Of a DNA stretch of 64,000 nucleotides, positions 24,394-32,561 are shown piece by piece. The DNA comes from Roseimicrobium gellanilyticum (lineage in GTDB: Bacteria > Verrucomicrobiota > Verrucomicrobiia > Verrucomicrobiales > Verrucomicrobiaceae), in the NCBI RefSeq assembly GCF_003315205.1, contig NZ_QNRR01000009.1, positions 124,001-188,000 on the forward strand, given 5' to 3'. The notes under the pieces were generated by a model, which was not told the origin of the DNA, searched no databases, and worked only from the letters and a program-made list of their open reading frames with translations. Position numbers and translations under genes: made by a program. The first letter of the stretch is position 1. Each line of letters opens with the position of its first letter.

Positions 24394-26102
24394 TACTCGC
24401 TGATCTTGAGGTCCGGCAGTGCGTTCTGAAGCTGGTTGATCAGGCGGAGTTCGGGACCGACATCGATGATGTTGGGGTCGGACACGACAGCATTGATTCT
24501 GAGCAGGCGAAGATTCCGAAGGGCGGCCAGTGACTCAACCGCTCCCTCATTGAATCCCTGGGTATCTTTCAGATTGAGACTGGTGAGCGACTCCGCCAGG
24601 CGCGAGAGATATCCCAGACCGGTGGAGGTAATCTTGGTACTGGCGAGATTGAGGTTTTGCACAGACCCGGCGATGGCAGCGGCATCCACCACGACCGCGA
24701 GATCCTGATCCCGGAAAGCAGGCGCCTGATGAAACGAGATGCGCCAGATTTCGAAATCTTCCTTGGGCAGGTCCACTTCCGAACGAATTTCGTATTCGCC
24801 GCCCATCATCTGCAGCGGCGCACCCTCTGTGACGTAGTTGATCGTTCCACCCCTCGCAAAGACCGTGCGGGCCAGCGCGGCCTGTGCCTCCCGGCGTTCG
24901 GACGGCGCGGTCGCCGTCTGAGGCGGCGGATGGGTGGCAGAAGGCGACGGCGCCATCTCCTTGGACGGGGTCATGCCAAAGAAGTAGGTTCGTGCCCTCT
25001 CCATCACGCCGCTGGAATCCCCGAAGATGAAATATCCCAAGGCAAGCAACGAAAGGGTGGAGAATCCCCAGCTCAGGTTTCTCCACCAGGGCCCCCTTGG
25101 CTTCTTTCGCAAGTGCACCGTGGTGGCAGACGGGCTGGCCGGTGGATCTGGATCGCCGGGCACCGGGGTGCGCTCAAGAGGCGAGGGATTGGGGGCAGCT
25201 CCCGTAATCGGATCTATCAACTGACGCACCACCGTGCTGAGATCCCCCACGCTCTGGTAGCGCCGCTTGGGATCCACCTGAAGCGCGCGGCTCACCACTT
25301 CATCAAACCTCTCGTCCACACCCACGGCACGTGAAGGCGGCTCCCAGGCGCCCTTCGGCACATGATTCGTGAGCATTTCATAGAGCATCACGCCCAGGGA
25401 ATAGATGTCAGCACGATGATCGACCTCGTAGTCGCGGGTCACGGCCTCGGGCGCCATGTAGTCCGGCGTGCCCAGCGCATCGCTGGCGCCGGTGAGCAGG
25501 TGCTGGGGTGGCGCGCCGATGACCTTGGCCAGGCCGAAGTCCGCCACCTTGGCGCGTCCATTTTCATCAATGAGGATGTTCGCCGGCTTTACATCACGGT
25601 GTACTACACCACGGGAGTGGGCGAACTGCAGCGCCTCGCACACCTGCATGGCGATATTGAGGAGTTGCTTCGCGGTCGCGCGTCCCTCCTTCATGAAGCG
25701 GCGGAGGTTCGTGCCCTTCACATACTCCATGGCGTAGTAAAGGCAGCCGCCGCTGGCCTCACCCGAGTCATACACGGAAACAATATTCGGATGGTTCAGC
25801 AGCGCCAGCGCCCGGGCTTCGCGGCCAAAACGCTCGGCAAACACCCGGCGATTCCGCAGCGATACCGGGAGCAGCTTGATGGCAACAACGCGATTCAGGC
25901 TGCGCTGTCGGGCCCGATACACCGCGCCCATCCCTCCGCGATCGATGAACTCGAGAAATTCATACGCAGGGATCTGCTGATCAAGTTCCTCGATGGAAGG
26001 TGGGTTGAATGCGCCCAGATCAAACGGATCCGCTATCGGCGACTGATGCTCCCCTGGCGGGGTTAGAGCGGCCAGACTGTGAGGATCCTTCTCTGATTTC
26101 AT
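24390..26102 (-). CDS. Membrane Ser/Thr protein kinase with C-terminal leucine-rich region
   Basis: This 570-residue Hanks-type kinase has G-loop IDRGGMGAVYRA (residues 53-64), lysine in VAIK (76), HRDVKPANIL (168-177), DFGLAK (188-193) and APE (218-220); all catalytic residues are present. A Pro-rich juxtamembrane linker leads to one transmembrane helix at about 345-361 (SWGFSTLSLLALGYFIF). The external part, from about 380, contains a helical Ala/Glu stretch and a final 100 residues with leucine-rich pattern (VQNLNLASTKITSTGLGYL, LTSLNLKD, LRNLRLLRINAV). The kinase faces the cytoplasm and the leucine-rich part the periplasm, like PASTA kinases with a different sensor. The GT4 gene follows with an ATGA overlap, so signalling may control glycan assembly. 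Confidence 0.92.
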   Translation of the reverse strand: MKSEKDPHSLAALTPPGEHQSPIADPFDLGAFNPPSIEELDQQIPAYEFLEFIDRGGMGAVYRARQRSLNRVVAIKLLPVSLRNRRVFAERFGREARALALLNHPNIVSVYDSGEASGGCLYYAMEYVKGTNLRRFMKEGRATAKQLLNIAMQVCEALQFAHSRGVVHRDVKPANILIDENGRAKVADFGLAKVIGAPPQHLLTGASDALGTPDYMAPEAVTRDYEVDHRADIYSLGVMLYEMLTNHVPKGAWEPPSRAVGVDERFDEVVSRALQVDPKRRYQSVGDLSTVVRQLIDPITGAAPNPSPLERTPVPGDPDPPASPSATTVHLRKKPRGPWWRNLSWGFSTLSLLALGYFIFGDSSGVMERARTYFFGMTPSKEMAPSPSATHPPPQTATAPSERREAQAALARTVFARGGTINYVTEGAPLQMMGGEYEIRSEVDLPKEDFEIWRISFHQAPAFRDQDLAVVVDAAAIAGSVQNLNLASTKITSTGLGYLSRLAESLTSLNLKDTQGFNEGAVESLAALRNLRLLRINAVVSDPNIIDVGPELRLINQLQNALPDLKISEY

Positions 26103-26244
26103 CTCTCCACGAAAAAGGAAGATAGTTGGCGGAGAAAAAAATAAGGGGCTTTCCTACAAACACAAGGTGATTTGCGGACGAGCACTTCACCCCCGATTCA
26201 GCGCGCAGCCACCAAATAAAGCTGTATTTGTCACACTTGTCACC
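26103..26244. other. Intergenic upstream of the kinase operon
   Basis: The 140 bases are AT-richer than the surroundings, with poly-A/T runs near 26130, and must hold the promoter of the leftward kinase operon. I cannot fix -35 and -10 boxes. A purine-rich sequence close to the ATG (GTGGAGAG on the minus strand) is a reasonable ribosome-binding site. Confidence 0.4.
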
Positions 26245-26264
26245 CAAAAGTCGCAGAAGCGACT
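26245..26264 (-). terminator. Short terminator of the ROK kinase operon
   Basis: A 6-bp stem AGTCGC/GCGACT with a 4-base loop (26249-26264) touches the ROK stop codon and is followed on the minus strand by TTTT. Stem and T tract are both short. Confidence 0.5.
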
Positions 26265-27217
26265 CAGCGCGAGAGGGTGGCGCTCATGTCCGCCGCCAGG
26301 GCAGCGTTGCCAATGATGCCGGATTCATTGCTAAATTTAGCCGGAACCAGTTTCAAACCTTCCCAAACCACGGTGGAGAGCATGGATTTCATCTTTGCTT
26401 CCAAAGGCTCAAACAGGAGCGGTCCTGCCTGCGCCACACCGCCACCGATCACAAACGCATCGGGATTCAGCAGCCAGGCAATGCTCGCCAGTGCCGTTCC
26501 GAGCCAGTCTGCTACTTCACCCCAGACCTGGCGTGCAATGTCATCACCCGCATGCGCTGCTTCCGCGATCGCTTTGGGAGTGCACTCTGAGGCTTCGCGA
26601 TGTACTCCGGCCTGCGCATACCGGTGCACGGCGTGCTCAGCGATCTGATTGTTGCCCACGTACTTCTCCAGGGCGCCGAGATTGCCGTAGTGCCCGCTGG
26701 TGCCTTCGAAGTGGATGCTCATCTGCCCGATTTCCCCGGCGGAGAAATGTCCGCCGCGATACATCTGGCCATTGAGAATCAAACCTCCACCCACACCAGT
26801 ACCAAGGGTGAGTGCCACGACATTCTTCATCCCCTTGGCCGCACCATAGCGCCACTCCGCGTAGGCCATGGCATTGGCGTCATTCTCCACAGTGATGGGA
26901 AGGCCGGTGAGATCGCCCAGGATTTTGCGCAGGGGAATGTGATGCCATCCCGGGACATTGGTCAGCACGTGGACAAACCCCTTGTCGAAGTCCACGAGTC
27001 CCGGAACACCCACACCAATCGCAGCAATGTCCGGATACTTCACGCACAACTTCTCCACGCGCTCTGCCATGGCACGAATCAGGGCATCGGGTTCCTTGTA
27101 GTCACCGGTGATGATAGGTGCATCCGTTTCCAGCAGGGTCTCACCACGGCAAACACCCAGCTTGATGGAGGTGCCGCCAAAATCGACGCCGACTGCTGTG
27201 ACTGCCTGGGAAGTCAT
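26264..27217 (-). CDS. ROK-family sugar kinase (glucokinase-like)
   Basis: This 317-residue cytosolic kinase phosphorylates a hexose with ATP. ROK motifs: VGVDFGGTSIKLGV (phosphate 1), ENDANAMAYAEWRYG with the catalytic aspartate in ENDAN, TLGTGVGGGLILNGQ (phosphate 2), and GHFSAGEIGQMSI with the glutamate and histidine-region residues of the sugar site. The usual zinc motif CxCGxxGCxE is replaced by SGHYGNLGALEKYV, which lacks all three cysteines, so zinc binding at that place is lost. It is the last gene of a leftward run with coaX, 37 bases apart. Confidence 0.9.
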   Translation of the reverse strand: MTSQAVTAVGVDFGGTSIKLGVCRGETLLETDAPIITGDYKEPDALIRAMAERVEKLCVKYPDIAAIGVGVPGLVDFDKGFVHVLTNVPGWHHIPLRKILGDLTGLPITVENDANAMAYAEWRYGAAKGMKNVVALTLGTGVGGGLILNGQMYRGGHFSAGEIGQMSIHFEGTSGHYGNLGALEKYVGNNQIAEHAVHRYAQAGVHREASECTPKAIAEAAHAGDDIARQVWGEVADWLGTALASIAWLLNPDAFVIGGGVAQAGPLLFEPLEAKMKSMLSTVVWEGLKLVPAKFSNESGIIGNAALAADMSATLSR

Positions 27218-27254
27218 GATGTGATGTGCGAAAAAAGAAAGGGGTGCGTGAGGG

Positions 27255-27995
27255 TTAAGAAAGGGGGTGGAGATTTCCCACGAGTCGCAAGCCGTGCAAG
27301 GTCAAATCCTCATCCACCCGCTCGATCTCCGGCAAGGCGGAGGCGATCCATGCCGCGTCTCCTCCAGTGGCCACCACCCTGAGGCCAGTCGGATTTCCCA
27401 TTTCGCGACGCAATGCTTCCAGGATCCCGCGTACCATGCCGCGATATCCGTGCGCCGCACCGGAGAGAATGGCCTCCACGGTGGACTTGCCGATGGCGTG
27501 CGTGGGTTCGTGCAGATCCACCTGCGGCAGAAGAGCCGTACGCTCGTGCAGATAGTCCGTCATCAGTCGCAATCCCGGGGCAATCACGCCACCCACATAG
27601 GAGGCGCTGGCATCCACAATGTCGAAGGTCACCGCCGTGCCGAAGTCAATCACAATGCCCGGCGCACTATATAAGTGAGCGAGCGCCACGGCATTCGCGA
27701 GGCGGTCCGCGCCGATGGTCTCGGGCCTTGGATACGTGATGCCGATGCCCAGCGGGATGTCATGCCGCAGCACCAGCATGTTCTCGAAATAGCTCTTCAG
27801 CTTCTCCGTAGCTGCGGGCACTACGGAAGAGGTGACCACCCGGTCGTACTTCCAGCCATCCAGGGCTTCGGCAAGTTCCGCAGGAGCCAATCCTGCCGTG
27901 GGGAGGTCCCGCTGTTCCTGAATCTCCGTGCGACTGGCAAGTCCGAACTTGGTGCGGCCGTTGCCGACGTCGATGAGGAGGTAGTCCTGAGGCAT
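27255..27995 (-). CDS. coaX: Type III pantothenate kinase
   Basis: This 246-residue enzyme carries out the first step of coenzyme A synthesis, phosphorylating pantothenate with ATP. Motifs: LIDVGNGRTKFGL (P-loop-like strand; the family usually has DVGNT), TSSVVP, PETIGADRLANAVALAHLY with GADRLAN diagnostic of CoaX, VIDFGTAVTFDIVD, GGVIAPGL and VVATGGDAAWIAS. It belongs to the ASKHA superfamily and is insensitive to CoA feedback in studied members. It is the likely only pantothenate kinase of the organism, and sits between an unknown membrane-anchored protein and the ROK kinase. Confidence 0.93.
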   Translation of the reverse strand: MPQDYLLIDVGNGRTKFGLASRTEIQEQRDLPTAGLAPAELAEALDGWKYDRVVTSSVVPAATEKLKSYFENMLVLRHDIPLGIGITYPRPETIGADRLANAVALAHLYSAPGIVIDFGTAVTFDIVDASASYVGGVIAPGLRLMTDYLHERTALLPQVDLHEPTHAIGKSTVEAILSGAAHGYRGMVRGILEALRREMGNPTGLRVVATGGDAAWIASALPEIERVDEDLTLHGLRLVGNLHPLS

Positions 27996-28067
27996 GGAGT
28001 GGGCTGCTTTGATAGCGAGGGACCGGGGACAGGCAAGCGCAGCGACCTCCGGACATCGCCACCGCCG

Positions 28068-28586
28068 TCACCAACCGTCCGGCTGGAAGGTTTTGGGTTC
28101 CTTATTCTTGAGGGTTTCCAAATCAAAGGGGGTGGCACCTTTCACCGCAGCCTTGTTGCCACTCACTTCCAAGCTGAGGCCGTCCTGCAAATCCTTCTTC
28201 TCCAGCCAGTAACGGAGCTGCACATCCTGGGTGGTACCGGGGGCGATCTCCGGCTGGGGCTCGAAGGGAAGGAAGTAGCCCGGAATCTCCCGTCCACTGG
28301 CGGTCAGCAGACGCACTTGGGGTGGCTGGAGCACCAGCTTTTCCGAGCCGGAGTTCTGGATGCGGGCCTCAATGTCGAGCCGGGCATTGCCAAAGTCCCG
28401 CTCAACTACGGCACGGTGCACTTGGAGTGGCTTGCCGGGGTCTCCTTTGACAACAGTACCGGTTTTGCGGGGTGGAGGCGTATCCCCCTCTTCCTCCTCG
28501 GACGGTCCGCTGGTAAACACCCACACCAGGCCACCGACCACGATGGCCAGCAACACCCACAGCTCGACGCGCTTGAAGAGATTCAT
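28068..28586 (-). CDS. Membrane-anchored protein of unknown function
   Basis: The protein has 172 residues from the ATG at 28584-28586; a GTG two codons earlier is possible. An N-terminal helix (LWVLLAIVVGGLVWVF) anchors it in the inner membrane, followed by an acidic Pro-rich linker (SGPSEEEEGDTPPPRK). Residues 60-150 form an all-beta domain with the pattern RLDIEARIQNSGSEKLVLQP ... GYFLPFEPQPEIAPGTTQDV, like FxLYD/DUF4352 Ig-type domains that are usually outside the membrane. No catalytic motif. It precedes coaX by 72 bases. Confidence 0.7.
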   Translation of the reverse strand: MNLFKRVELWVLLAIVVGGLVWVFTSGPSEEEEGDTPPPRKTGTVVKGDPGKPLQVHRAVVERDFGNARLDIEARIQNSGSEKLVLQPPQVRLLTASGREIPGYFLPFEPQPEIAPGTTQDVQLRYWLEKKDLQDGLSLEVSGNKAAVKGATPFDLETLKNKEPKTFQPDGW

Positions 28587-28670
28587 CGCCACATCATGGC
28601 ACGGGAGGGCGGGCGGGGAAAGCAGGAGGTGTCAGCCAGGGCCCTGAGGCCCTGCCTTGTCGCGTCCCGG

Positions 28671-28943
28671 TTATTGACCCGCTGAGGCGGCTACGCCAGC
28701 CACACCGATGAACATGACCACCACCAGGATGATGAGGAGTGATACCGCCAGCAGAATGGCAGAAATCATGCCGCAGATGCGCCCGGCGGAGGTGTTTGAC
28801 CTGCCCTCGGGGTCCATGATGCCGGCATCCATCTCGCGTAAGTCGTTGTTCCCCATGATCCAGGCGACGATCCCGAAGATCTGGCAGGTGACGAGGCCGA
28901 GGATGCCGAAGACAAGGATGAGAGTGCCGCGGTGAGGTTTCAT
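28671..28943 (-). CDS. DUF4190-type small membrane protein
   Basis: This 90-residue protein has two transmembrane helices around a short polar loop. It opens MKPHRGTLILVFGILGLVTC, then IFGIVAWIMGNNDLREMDAG, then GRSNTSAGRICGMISAILL, the pattern of DUF4190 proteins that are common in Planctomycetes and Verrucomicrobia. Function unknown. It is divergent from rpsB and heads the leftward run to the ROK gene. Confidence 0.75.
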   Translation of the reverse strand: MKPHRGTLILVFGILGLVTCQIFGIVAWIMGNNDLREMDAGIMDPEGRSNTSAGRICGMISAILLAVSLLIILVVVMFIGVAGVAASAGQ

Positions 28944-29033
28944 AGCAGGATGGAGAGGCTGCAGAATTCATAAGCAAAGCAGGCGGAATGTTTCTCCGCA
29001 AGTGTCCAGTCGGGCGGCAGACCGCATTCTTGC

Positions 29034-29061
29034 TTGCCAATTTGGCTTTCCCCCCTACACT
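29034..29061 (+). promoter_or_regulatory. Probable sigma-70-type promoter of rpsB-tsf
   Basis: TTGCCA (29034-29039) and TACACT (29056-29061) are 16 bases apart, upstream of rpsB and consistent with a transcript carrying a leader of about 120 bases. Read by eye, no support beyond position and consensus. Confidence 0.4.
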
Positions 29062-29129
29062 GCCCGCCCCCTTCCCGCCTTTGTGGGTTGGGGACCGTCA
29101 GAAACAATTCAAACCGCCGCGTGATCGAA

Positions 29130-29145
29130 TCAGTCAAGTGACTGA
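29130..29145 (+). promoter_or_regulatory. Perfect hairpin in the rpsB leader
   Basis: TCAGTCA-AG-TGACTGA is a 7-bp perfect stem 44 bases upstream of the rpsB start codon. rpsB leaders in several bacteria bind ribosomal protein S2 for feedback control, but I cannot match this hairpin to a known S2 leader consensus. Confidence 0.4.
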
Positions 29146-29188
29146 GCTCCAGCCCCGCTGAAGTGCGATTGCAGGCCCCCATCGCTAC

Positions 29189-29878
29189 ATGTCCCAACAA
29201 CTCGCAGAACTCGTCGAAGCCGGAGTCCATTTCGGCCACCAAACCCGCCGCTGGAACCCGAAGATGAAGAATTTCATCTTCGACTCGCGCAACGGCATCC
29301 ACATCATCAACGTCGAGAAGACCATCGACCAGATCGGCGAAGCCTCGCTGTTCTTGAGCGATCTCGCTCGCAAGGGCAAGCGCCTCCTTTTCGTGGGCTG
29401 CAAGCGCCAGGCGCAGGAAGCCGTGCAGGAAGCTGCCGAAGCCTGCGGCCAGTACTATGTGAACCATCGCTGGCTGGGCGGCACGCTCACCAACATGAGC
29501 ACCATCCGCAAGAGCGTGGCCCGCTGGCAGTACCTTGATGACCTGCCCAAGCTCCCCGAGTTCAAGGCCATGTCCAAGAAGGAAATCGCCGCGCTGAACC
29601 GTGAAAAGGCCAAGCTCGAGCGCAACCTCAAGGGCATCCGCTACATGGACGGCCAGCCGGACGCCATGATCATCGTGGACAGCGCTCGTGAGCACATCGC
29701 CGTGCACGAAGCCCGCCGCCTTCGCATCCCGATCGTGGCCCTGGTGGACAGCAATGCGGACCCCGACCTCGTGGACTATCCGATCGCCGCGAACGACGAC
29801 GCCATCCGCTCCATCCGCATCATCCTGCAGAAGCTGATCGACCCGATCATCGTGGCGCAGGCCGAAGCAAAGAAGTAA
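29189..29878 (+). CDS. rpsB: 30S ribosomal protein S2
   Basis: This 229-residue protein starts [20 protein letters not shown], the canonical S2 N-terminus, and continues [20 protein letters not shown] and [16 protein letters not shown]. Conserved C-terminal blocks include [20 protein letters not shown] and [19 protein letters not shown]. It is a component of the small ribosomal subunit next to S1 and is encoded as usual directly before tsf. A terminator-like hairpin lies between the two genes. Length is normal. Confidence 0.98.
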   Translation: MSQQLAELVEAGVHFGHQTRRWNPKMKNFIFDSRNGIHIINVEKTIDQIGEASLFLSDLARKGKRLLFVGCKRQAQEAVQEAAEACGQYYVNHRWLGGTLTNMSTIRKSVARWQYLDDLPKLPEFKAMSKKEIAALNREKAKLERNLKGIRYMDGQPDAMIIVDSAREHIAVHEARRLRIPIVALVDSNADPDLVDYPIAANDDAIRSIRIILQKLIDPIIVAQAEAKK

Positions 29879-29909
29879 GGCGGCATCGCCACTTGCCTCG
29901 AACGTTTCC

Positions 29910-29943
29910 GGCGCGCAGCTTCACCGCTGCGCGCCTTGTTTTC
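29910..29943 (+). terminator. Terminator/attenuator between rpsB and tsf
   Basis: A perfect 10-bp GC-rich stem (29910-29919 with 29926-29935, GGCGCGCAGC), 6-base loop, then TTGTTTTCC. It is a good intrinsic terminator and would lower tsf transcription relative to rpsB, unless tsf has its own promoter in the 30 bases left. Confidence 0.8.
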
Positions 29944-29975
29944 CAGAAATCCCATTTTTCCACTCATTCATTCCC

Positions 29976-30569
29976 ATGGCAGAAATCACCGCTGAAATCG
30001 TCAACAAGCTCCGTCAGAAGACCAACGCTGGCATGATGGACTGCAAAAAGGCTCTCACCGAAGCCCAGGGCGATCTTGAGGCCGCTGAGACCATCCTTCG
30101 CAAGAAGGGCATCACCAAGGCCGCTGGCAAGCAGGACCGCGCCACCAAGGAAGGCATCATCGCCAGCTACATCCACCTCGCCGGCCGCGTGGGCGTGCTC
30201 ATCGAGGTGAACTGCGAGACCGACTTCGTCGCGAAGAACGAGAACTTCCAGTCTTTCGTGAAGGACCTCACCCTCCACATCGCCGCCGCGAACCCCACCT
30301 ACCTCCAGAAGGACGATGTGCCCGCGGACATCATCGCCAAGGAGAAGGAAATCGCCGCCGAGCAGGTGAAGGGCAAGCCCGCCAACGTGGTCGAGAAGAT
30401 CGTGGAAGGAAAGATCAGCAAGATCTTCTCCGAGCAGTGCCTCCTCGATCAGGCCTACATCAAGGACGACAAGCTCACGATCTCCGACCTCATCAAGAGC
30501 AAGATTGCTGAGCTCGGCGAGAACATCGTCGTGCGCCGCTTCACCCGCTATGCGGTGGGTGGGGAGTAA
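29976..30569 (+). CDS. tsf: Elongation factor Ts
   Basis: This 197-residue guanine-nucleotide exchange factor for EF-Tu has the N-terminal UBA-like domain AEITAEIVNKLRQKTNAGMM, DCKKALTEAQGDLEAAETIL and RKKGITKAAGK, and the core with ETDFVAKNENFQSFVKDLTL, containing the TDFVA motif that contacts EF-Tu. It is the short type with a single exchange-domain module, like Thermus EF-Ts (196 residues), rather than the approx. 280-residue E. coli type. Terminator follows. Confidence 0.97.
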   Translation: MAEITAEIVNKLRQKTNAGMMDCKKALTEAQGDLEAAETILRKKGITKAAGKQDRATKEGIIASYIHLAGRVGVLIEVNCETDFVAKNENFQSFVKDLTLHIAAANPTYLQKDDVPADIIAKEKEIAAEQVKGKPANVVEKIVEGKISKIFSEQCLLDQAYIKDDKLTISDLIKSKIAELGENIVVRRFTRYAVGGE

Positions 30570-30598
30570 GCGTCACACAGCTCACGCTGCATAATTCC

Positions 30599-30640
30599 AA
30601 CGCGGATGGTGCCTTGCGCATCATCCGCGTTTTTTGTTTT
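30599..30640 (+). terminator. Rho-independent terminator of tsf
   Basis: A 10-bp stem AACGCGGATG/CATCCGCGTT (30599-30608 with 30622-30631) with a 13-base loop is followed by TTTTTTGTTTT. It lies 29 bases past the tsf stop. Confidence 0.9.
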
Positions 30641-30765
30641 AGCTCAAGCCGTGGAGGGAGGTTGGCACAGGAGTGATGGGTGTGGCGGGCTGCATTGGAT
30701 CCAACACAGCGCCGAGCGGAGCGAGACGACTGCGAAACAGCCCGAAGGGTGAGGACGGAAGGACG

Positions 30766-30943
30766 AATCAAACGCGGAGACGCAGAGGAACTTCGGAGAC
30801 TGAGATGACTGTGCATAGCGCATCGTGGGACTCGAAACCAACGGGAAAGGGTCTGTGGACACCGCCCAGAGAGCTGCTCTTCACAAGTAGCTGTATTTGC
30901 ATTTCTCCGAAGTTCCTCTGCGTCTCTGTGTCTCTGTGTTGAA
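30766..30943. repeat. Inverted-repeat element E (ACACAGAG type)
   Basis: Arms 30773-30797 and 30904-30928 match inversely at 24 of 25 bases (core CGCAGAGGAACTTCGGAGA). The right arm continues with CTCTGTGTCTCTGTGTTGAA, a motif shared with the ends of element F. The 106 bases between the arms show no gene. It lies between the tsf terminator and the WYL regulator, upstream of the latter's promoter region. Confidence 0.65.
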
Positions 30944-31044
30944 CACCCTGCACCCAAACTCACCCACCTTGGGCAAACGGGGCAAACTCTCTTCCCTCTC
31001 TTTCACTTTCCACGTCATGCATTCTGCGCCACGCTGGCGTCTGC

Positions 31045-32022
31045 ATGAATCGCATCGACCGCCTCACGGGCATGATCCTGCTGCTGCAAGGCCAGCGTGT
31101 GATCACGGCGGAAACCATTGCAGAACATTTCGAGATCAGTGTGCGCACCGTGTACCGCGATCTCGCGGCACTGGGTGAAGCGGGCGTGCCCATCGTCGCA
31201 GAGGCTGGCATCGGCTACAGCCTCATGCGTGGCTACCACATGCCACCCATCATGTTCACCGAGGATGAAGCTGCTGCGCTCTTCCTCAGTGGTGAAGTCG
31301 CAGAACAGGTCGCGGATGACTCGCTGCGCCAGGCATTGCGTGCCGCGATGCTCAAGATCAAATCCGTGCTGCCACAGGAAAAGCGCGACTACCTACAGCG
31401 ACTCGGCAACGCCGTGAGCGTGCGCCTACGCCGCGAACACGCGGGTGCAAAACACGAGGGGCTGCTGCCCATCCAGGACGCCGTGGTAAGGCGTCGCTGC
31501 CTGGCCCTCTGTTACAACACGGCCAACCGCGGCGCCATCACCGAGCGCATCGTGGAGCCGCTGGGCGTGGTGTTCTATGCCCGCGAGTGGCACTTGATCG
31601 GATGGTGCCGCCTGCGCCTCGACGTGCGTGACTTCCGGCTCGACCGCATCCAGTCCTGGCAGGTGCTGGATGAGATCTTCACTGGGCACGAAGATTTCTC
31701 GATCAAAAGCTTCCTGAGAAGGGACGTCTCTTGTGAAGAGATGATTCCCGCCGTGGTGATCGTGCAGGGTATGATCCTCGAGGGTTTCCTCCACGAGCTC
31801 CCAGGGACTCCGCTGGCTCGTGAGCCGCTTCCAGACGGAAGGGTGCGGCTGGAGCTGCTCACTTTCTCCCTGGAGTGGCTGCGGCATTTCCTGCTGGGTT
31901 ATGGCACCATGGTGGAGGCCGTGGAGCCCGCAGATCTCCGCGATGGCGTGCGCGCCGCCGCACTCGCGGTGGCTAACCGCTACGCCAAAGAAGAGAAAGT
32001 GCGGGAATTCGCAGAATCCTGA
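31045..32022 (+). CDS. WYL-domain transcriptional regulator (YafY family)
   Basis: This 325-residue protein has an N-terminal winged HTH (HTH_11/DeoR type): RLTGMILLLQGQRVITAETI, then ISVRTVYRDLAALGEAGVPI for the recognition helix. The middle and C-terminal parts fit WYL: the characteristic strand GVVFYAREWHLIGWCRLRLD (the W-x-L variant of the WYL motif) followed by RDFRLDRI, and a C-terminal extension ending in helices. WYL domains bind nucleic acid or nucleotide ligands and often sense DNA damage. The VOC-domain gene follows after 99 bases, and is the probable target or partner. Confidence 0.9.
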   Translation: MNRIDRLTGMILLLQGQRVITAETIAEHFEISVRTVYRDLAALGEAGVPIVAEAGIGYSLMRGYHMPPIMFTEDEAAALFLSGEVAEQVADDSLRQALRAAMLKIKSVLPQEKRDYLQRLGNAVSVRLRREHAGAKHEGLLPIQDAVVRRRCLALCYNTANRGAITERIVEPLGVVFYAREWHLIGWCRLRLDVRDFRLDRIQSWQVLDEIFTGHEDFSIKSFLRRDVSCEEMIPAVVIVQGMILEGFLHELPGTPLAREPLPDGRVRLELLTFSLEWLRHFLLGYGTMVEAVEPADLRDGVRAAALAVANRYAKEEKVREFAES

Positions 32023-32121
32023 AACCCTCCTGACATAGGGCTGTCAGTGCCGTGTGGTTGACTACCCACGTTGCCACCCATGTGGGCTGCGCAACGTCCA
32101 CTAGCCAACCCAAGTACCACG

Positions 32122-32493
32122 ATGAAACAGAACGCGATCAACTGGTTTGAAATCTACACCAACGACATCAACAAGGCCGCCGACTTCTACGAGAAGATCC
32201 TGAAGAAGGAATTGTCCAAGATCACCAACGAAAAGTACAACATGGCCATGTTCCCCTGTGACCTCGACAACGGGGTGGGTGGCGCGCTGACGCAGATGGA
32301 CAAGTGCCAGCCGGGCGGCGGCGGCACGGTGGTCTACCTCAATGTCGAAGGCGACCTCGACGGTGTGCTGGAGCGCATCCCGAAGCACGGTGGCACCGTG
32401 GTGCAACCGCGCTTGGACATCGCTCCGCACGGCTTCATCGGCATCTTCAAGGATCTCGAAGGCAATGTTGTCGGTCTCCACAGCATGGTGTGA
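32122..32493 (+). CDS. VOC-family (glyoxalase/bleomycin-resistance-like) protein
   Basis: The protein has 123 residues from the ATG at 32122 (MKQNAINWFEIYTNDINKAA); the longer frame adds 17 unlikely residues. A beta-alpha-beta-beta-beta fold of two similar halves is visible: INKAADFYEKILKKEL in the first, and GTVVYLNVEGDLDGVLERIP with GFIGIFKDLEGNVVGLHSM in the second. The glutamate/His metal ligands of true glyoxalase I are only partly present. The same arrangement, YafY-type regulator then VOC protein, is common, but no reaction can be assigned. Terminator 25 bases after the stop. Confidence 0.85.
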   Translation: MKQNAINWFEIYTNDINKAADFYEKILKKELSKITNEKYNMAMFPCDLDNGVGGALTQMDKCQPGGGGTVVYLNVEGDLDGVLERIPKHGGTVVQPRLDIAPHGFIGIFKDLEGNVVGLHSMV

Positions 32494-32517
32494 GTAAGAC
32501 GGCAGCGAAGAACCCTC

Positions 32518-32561
32518 ACGCGGATGATGCGCACAGGTGCGTCATCCGCGTTCATTTGTTT
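32518..32561 (+). terminator. Terminator-like hairpin after the VOC gene
   Basis: A 10-bp stem ACGCGGATGA/TCATCCGCGT (32518-32527 with 32542-32551), extended inside by CGCAC/GTGCG, is followed by TCATTTGTTT. The outer stem is the same sequence as in the tsf terminator at 30599-30631, so the two hairpins are related. Confidence 0.65.

Noticed and set aside
30541-30963. Frames on both strands between tsf and the WYL regulator
   Set aside because: They are made of the inverted-repeat element E and the tsf terminator and look random.
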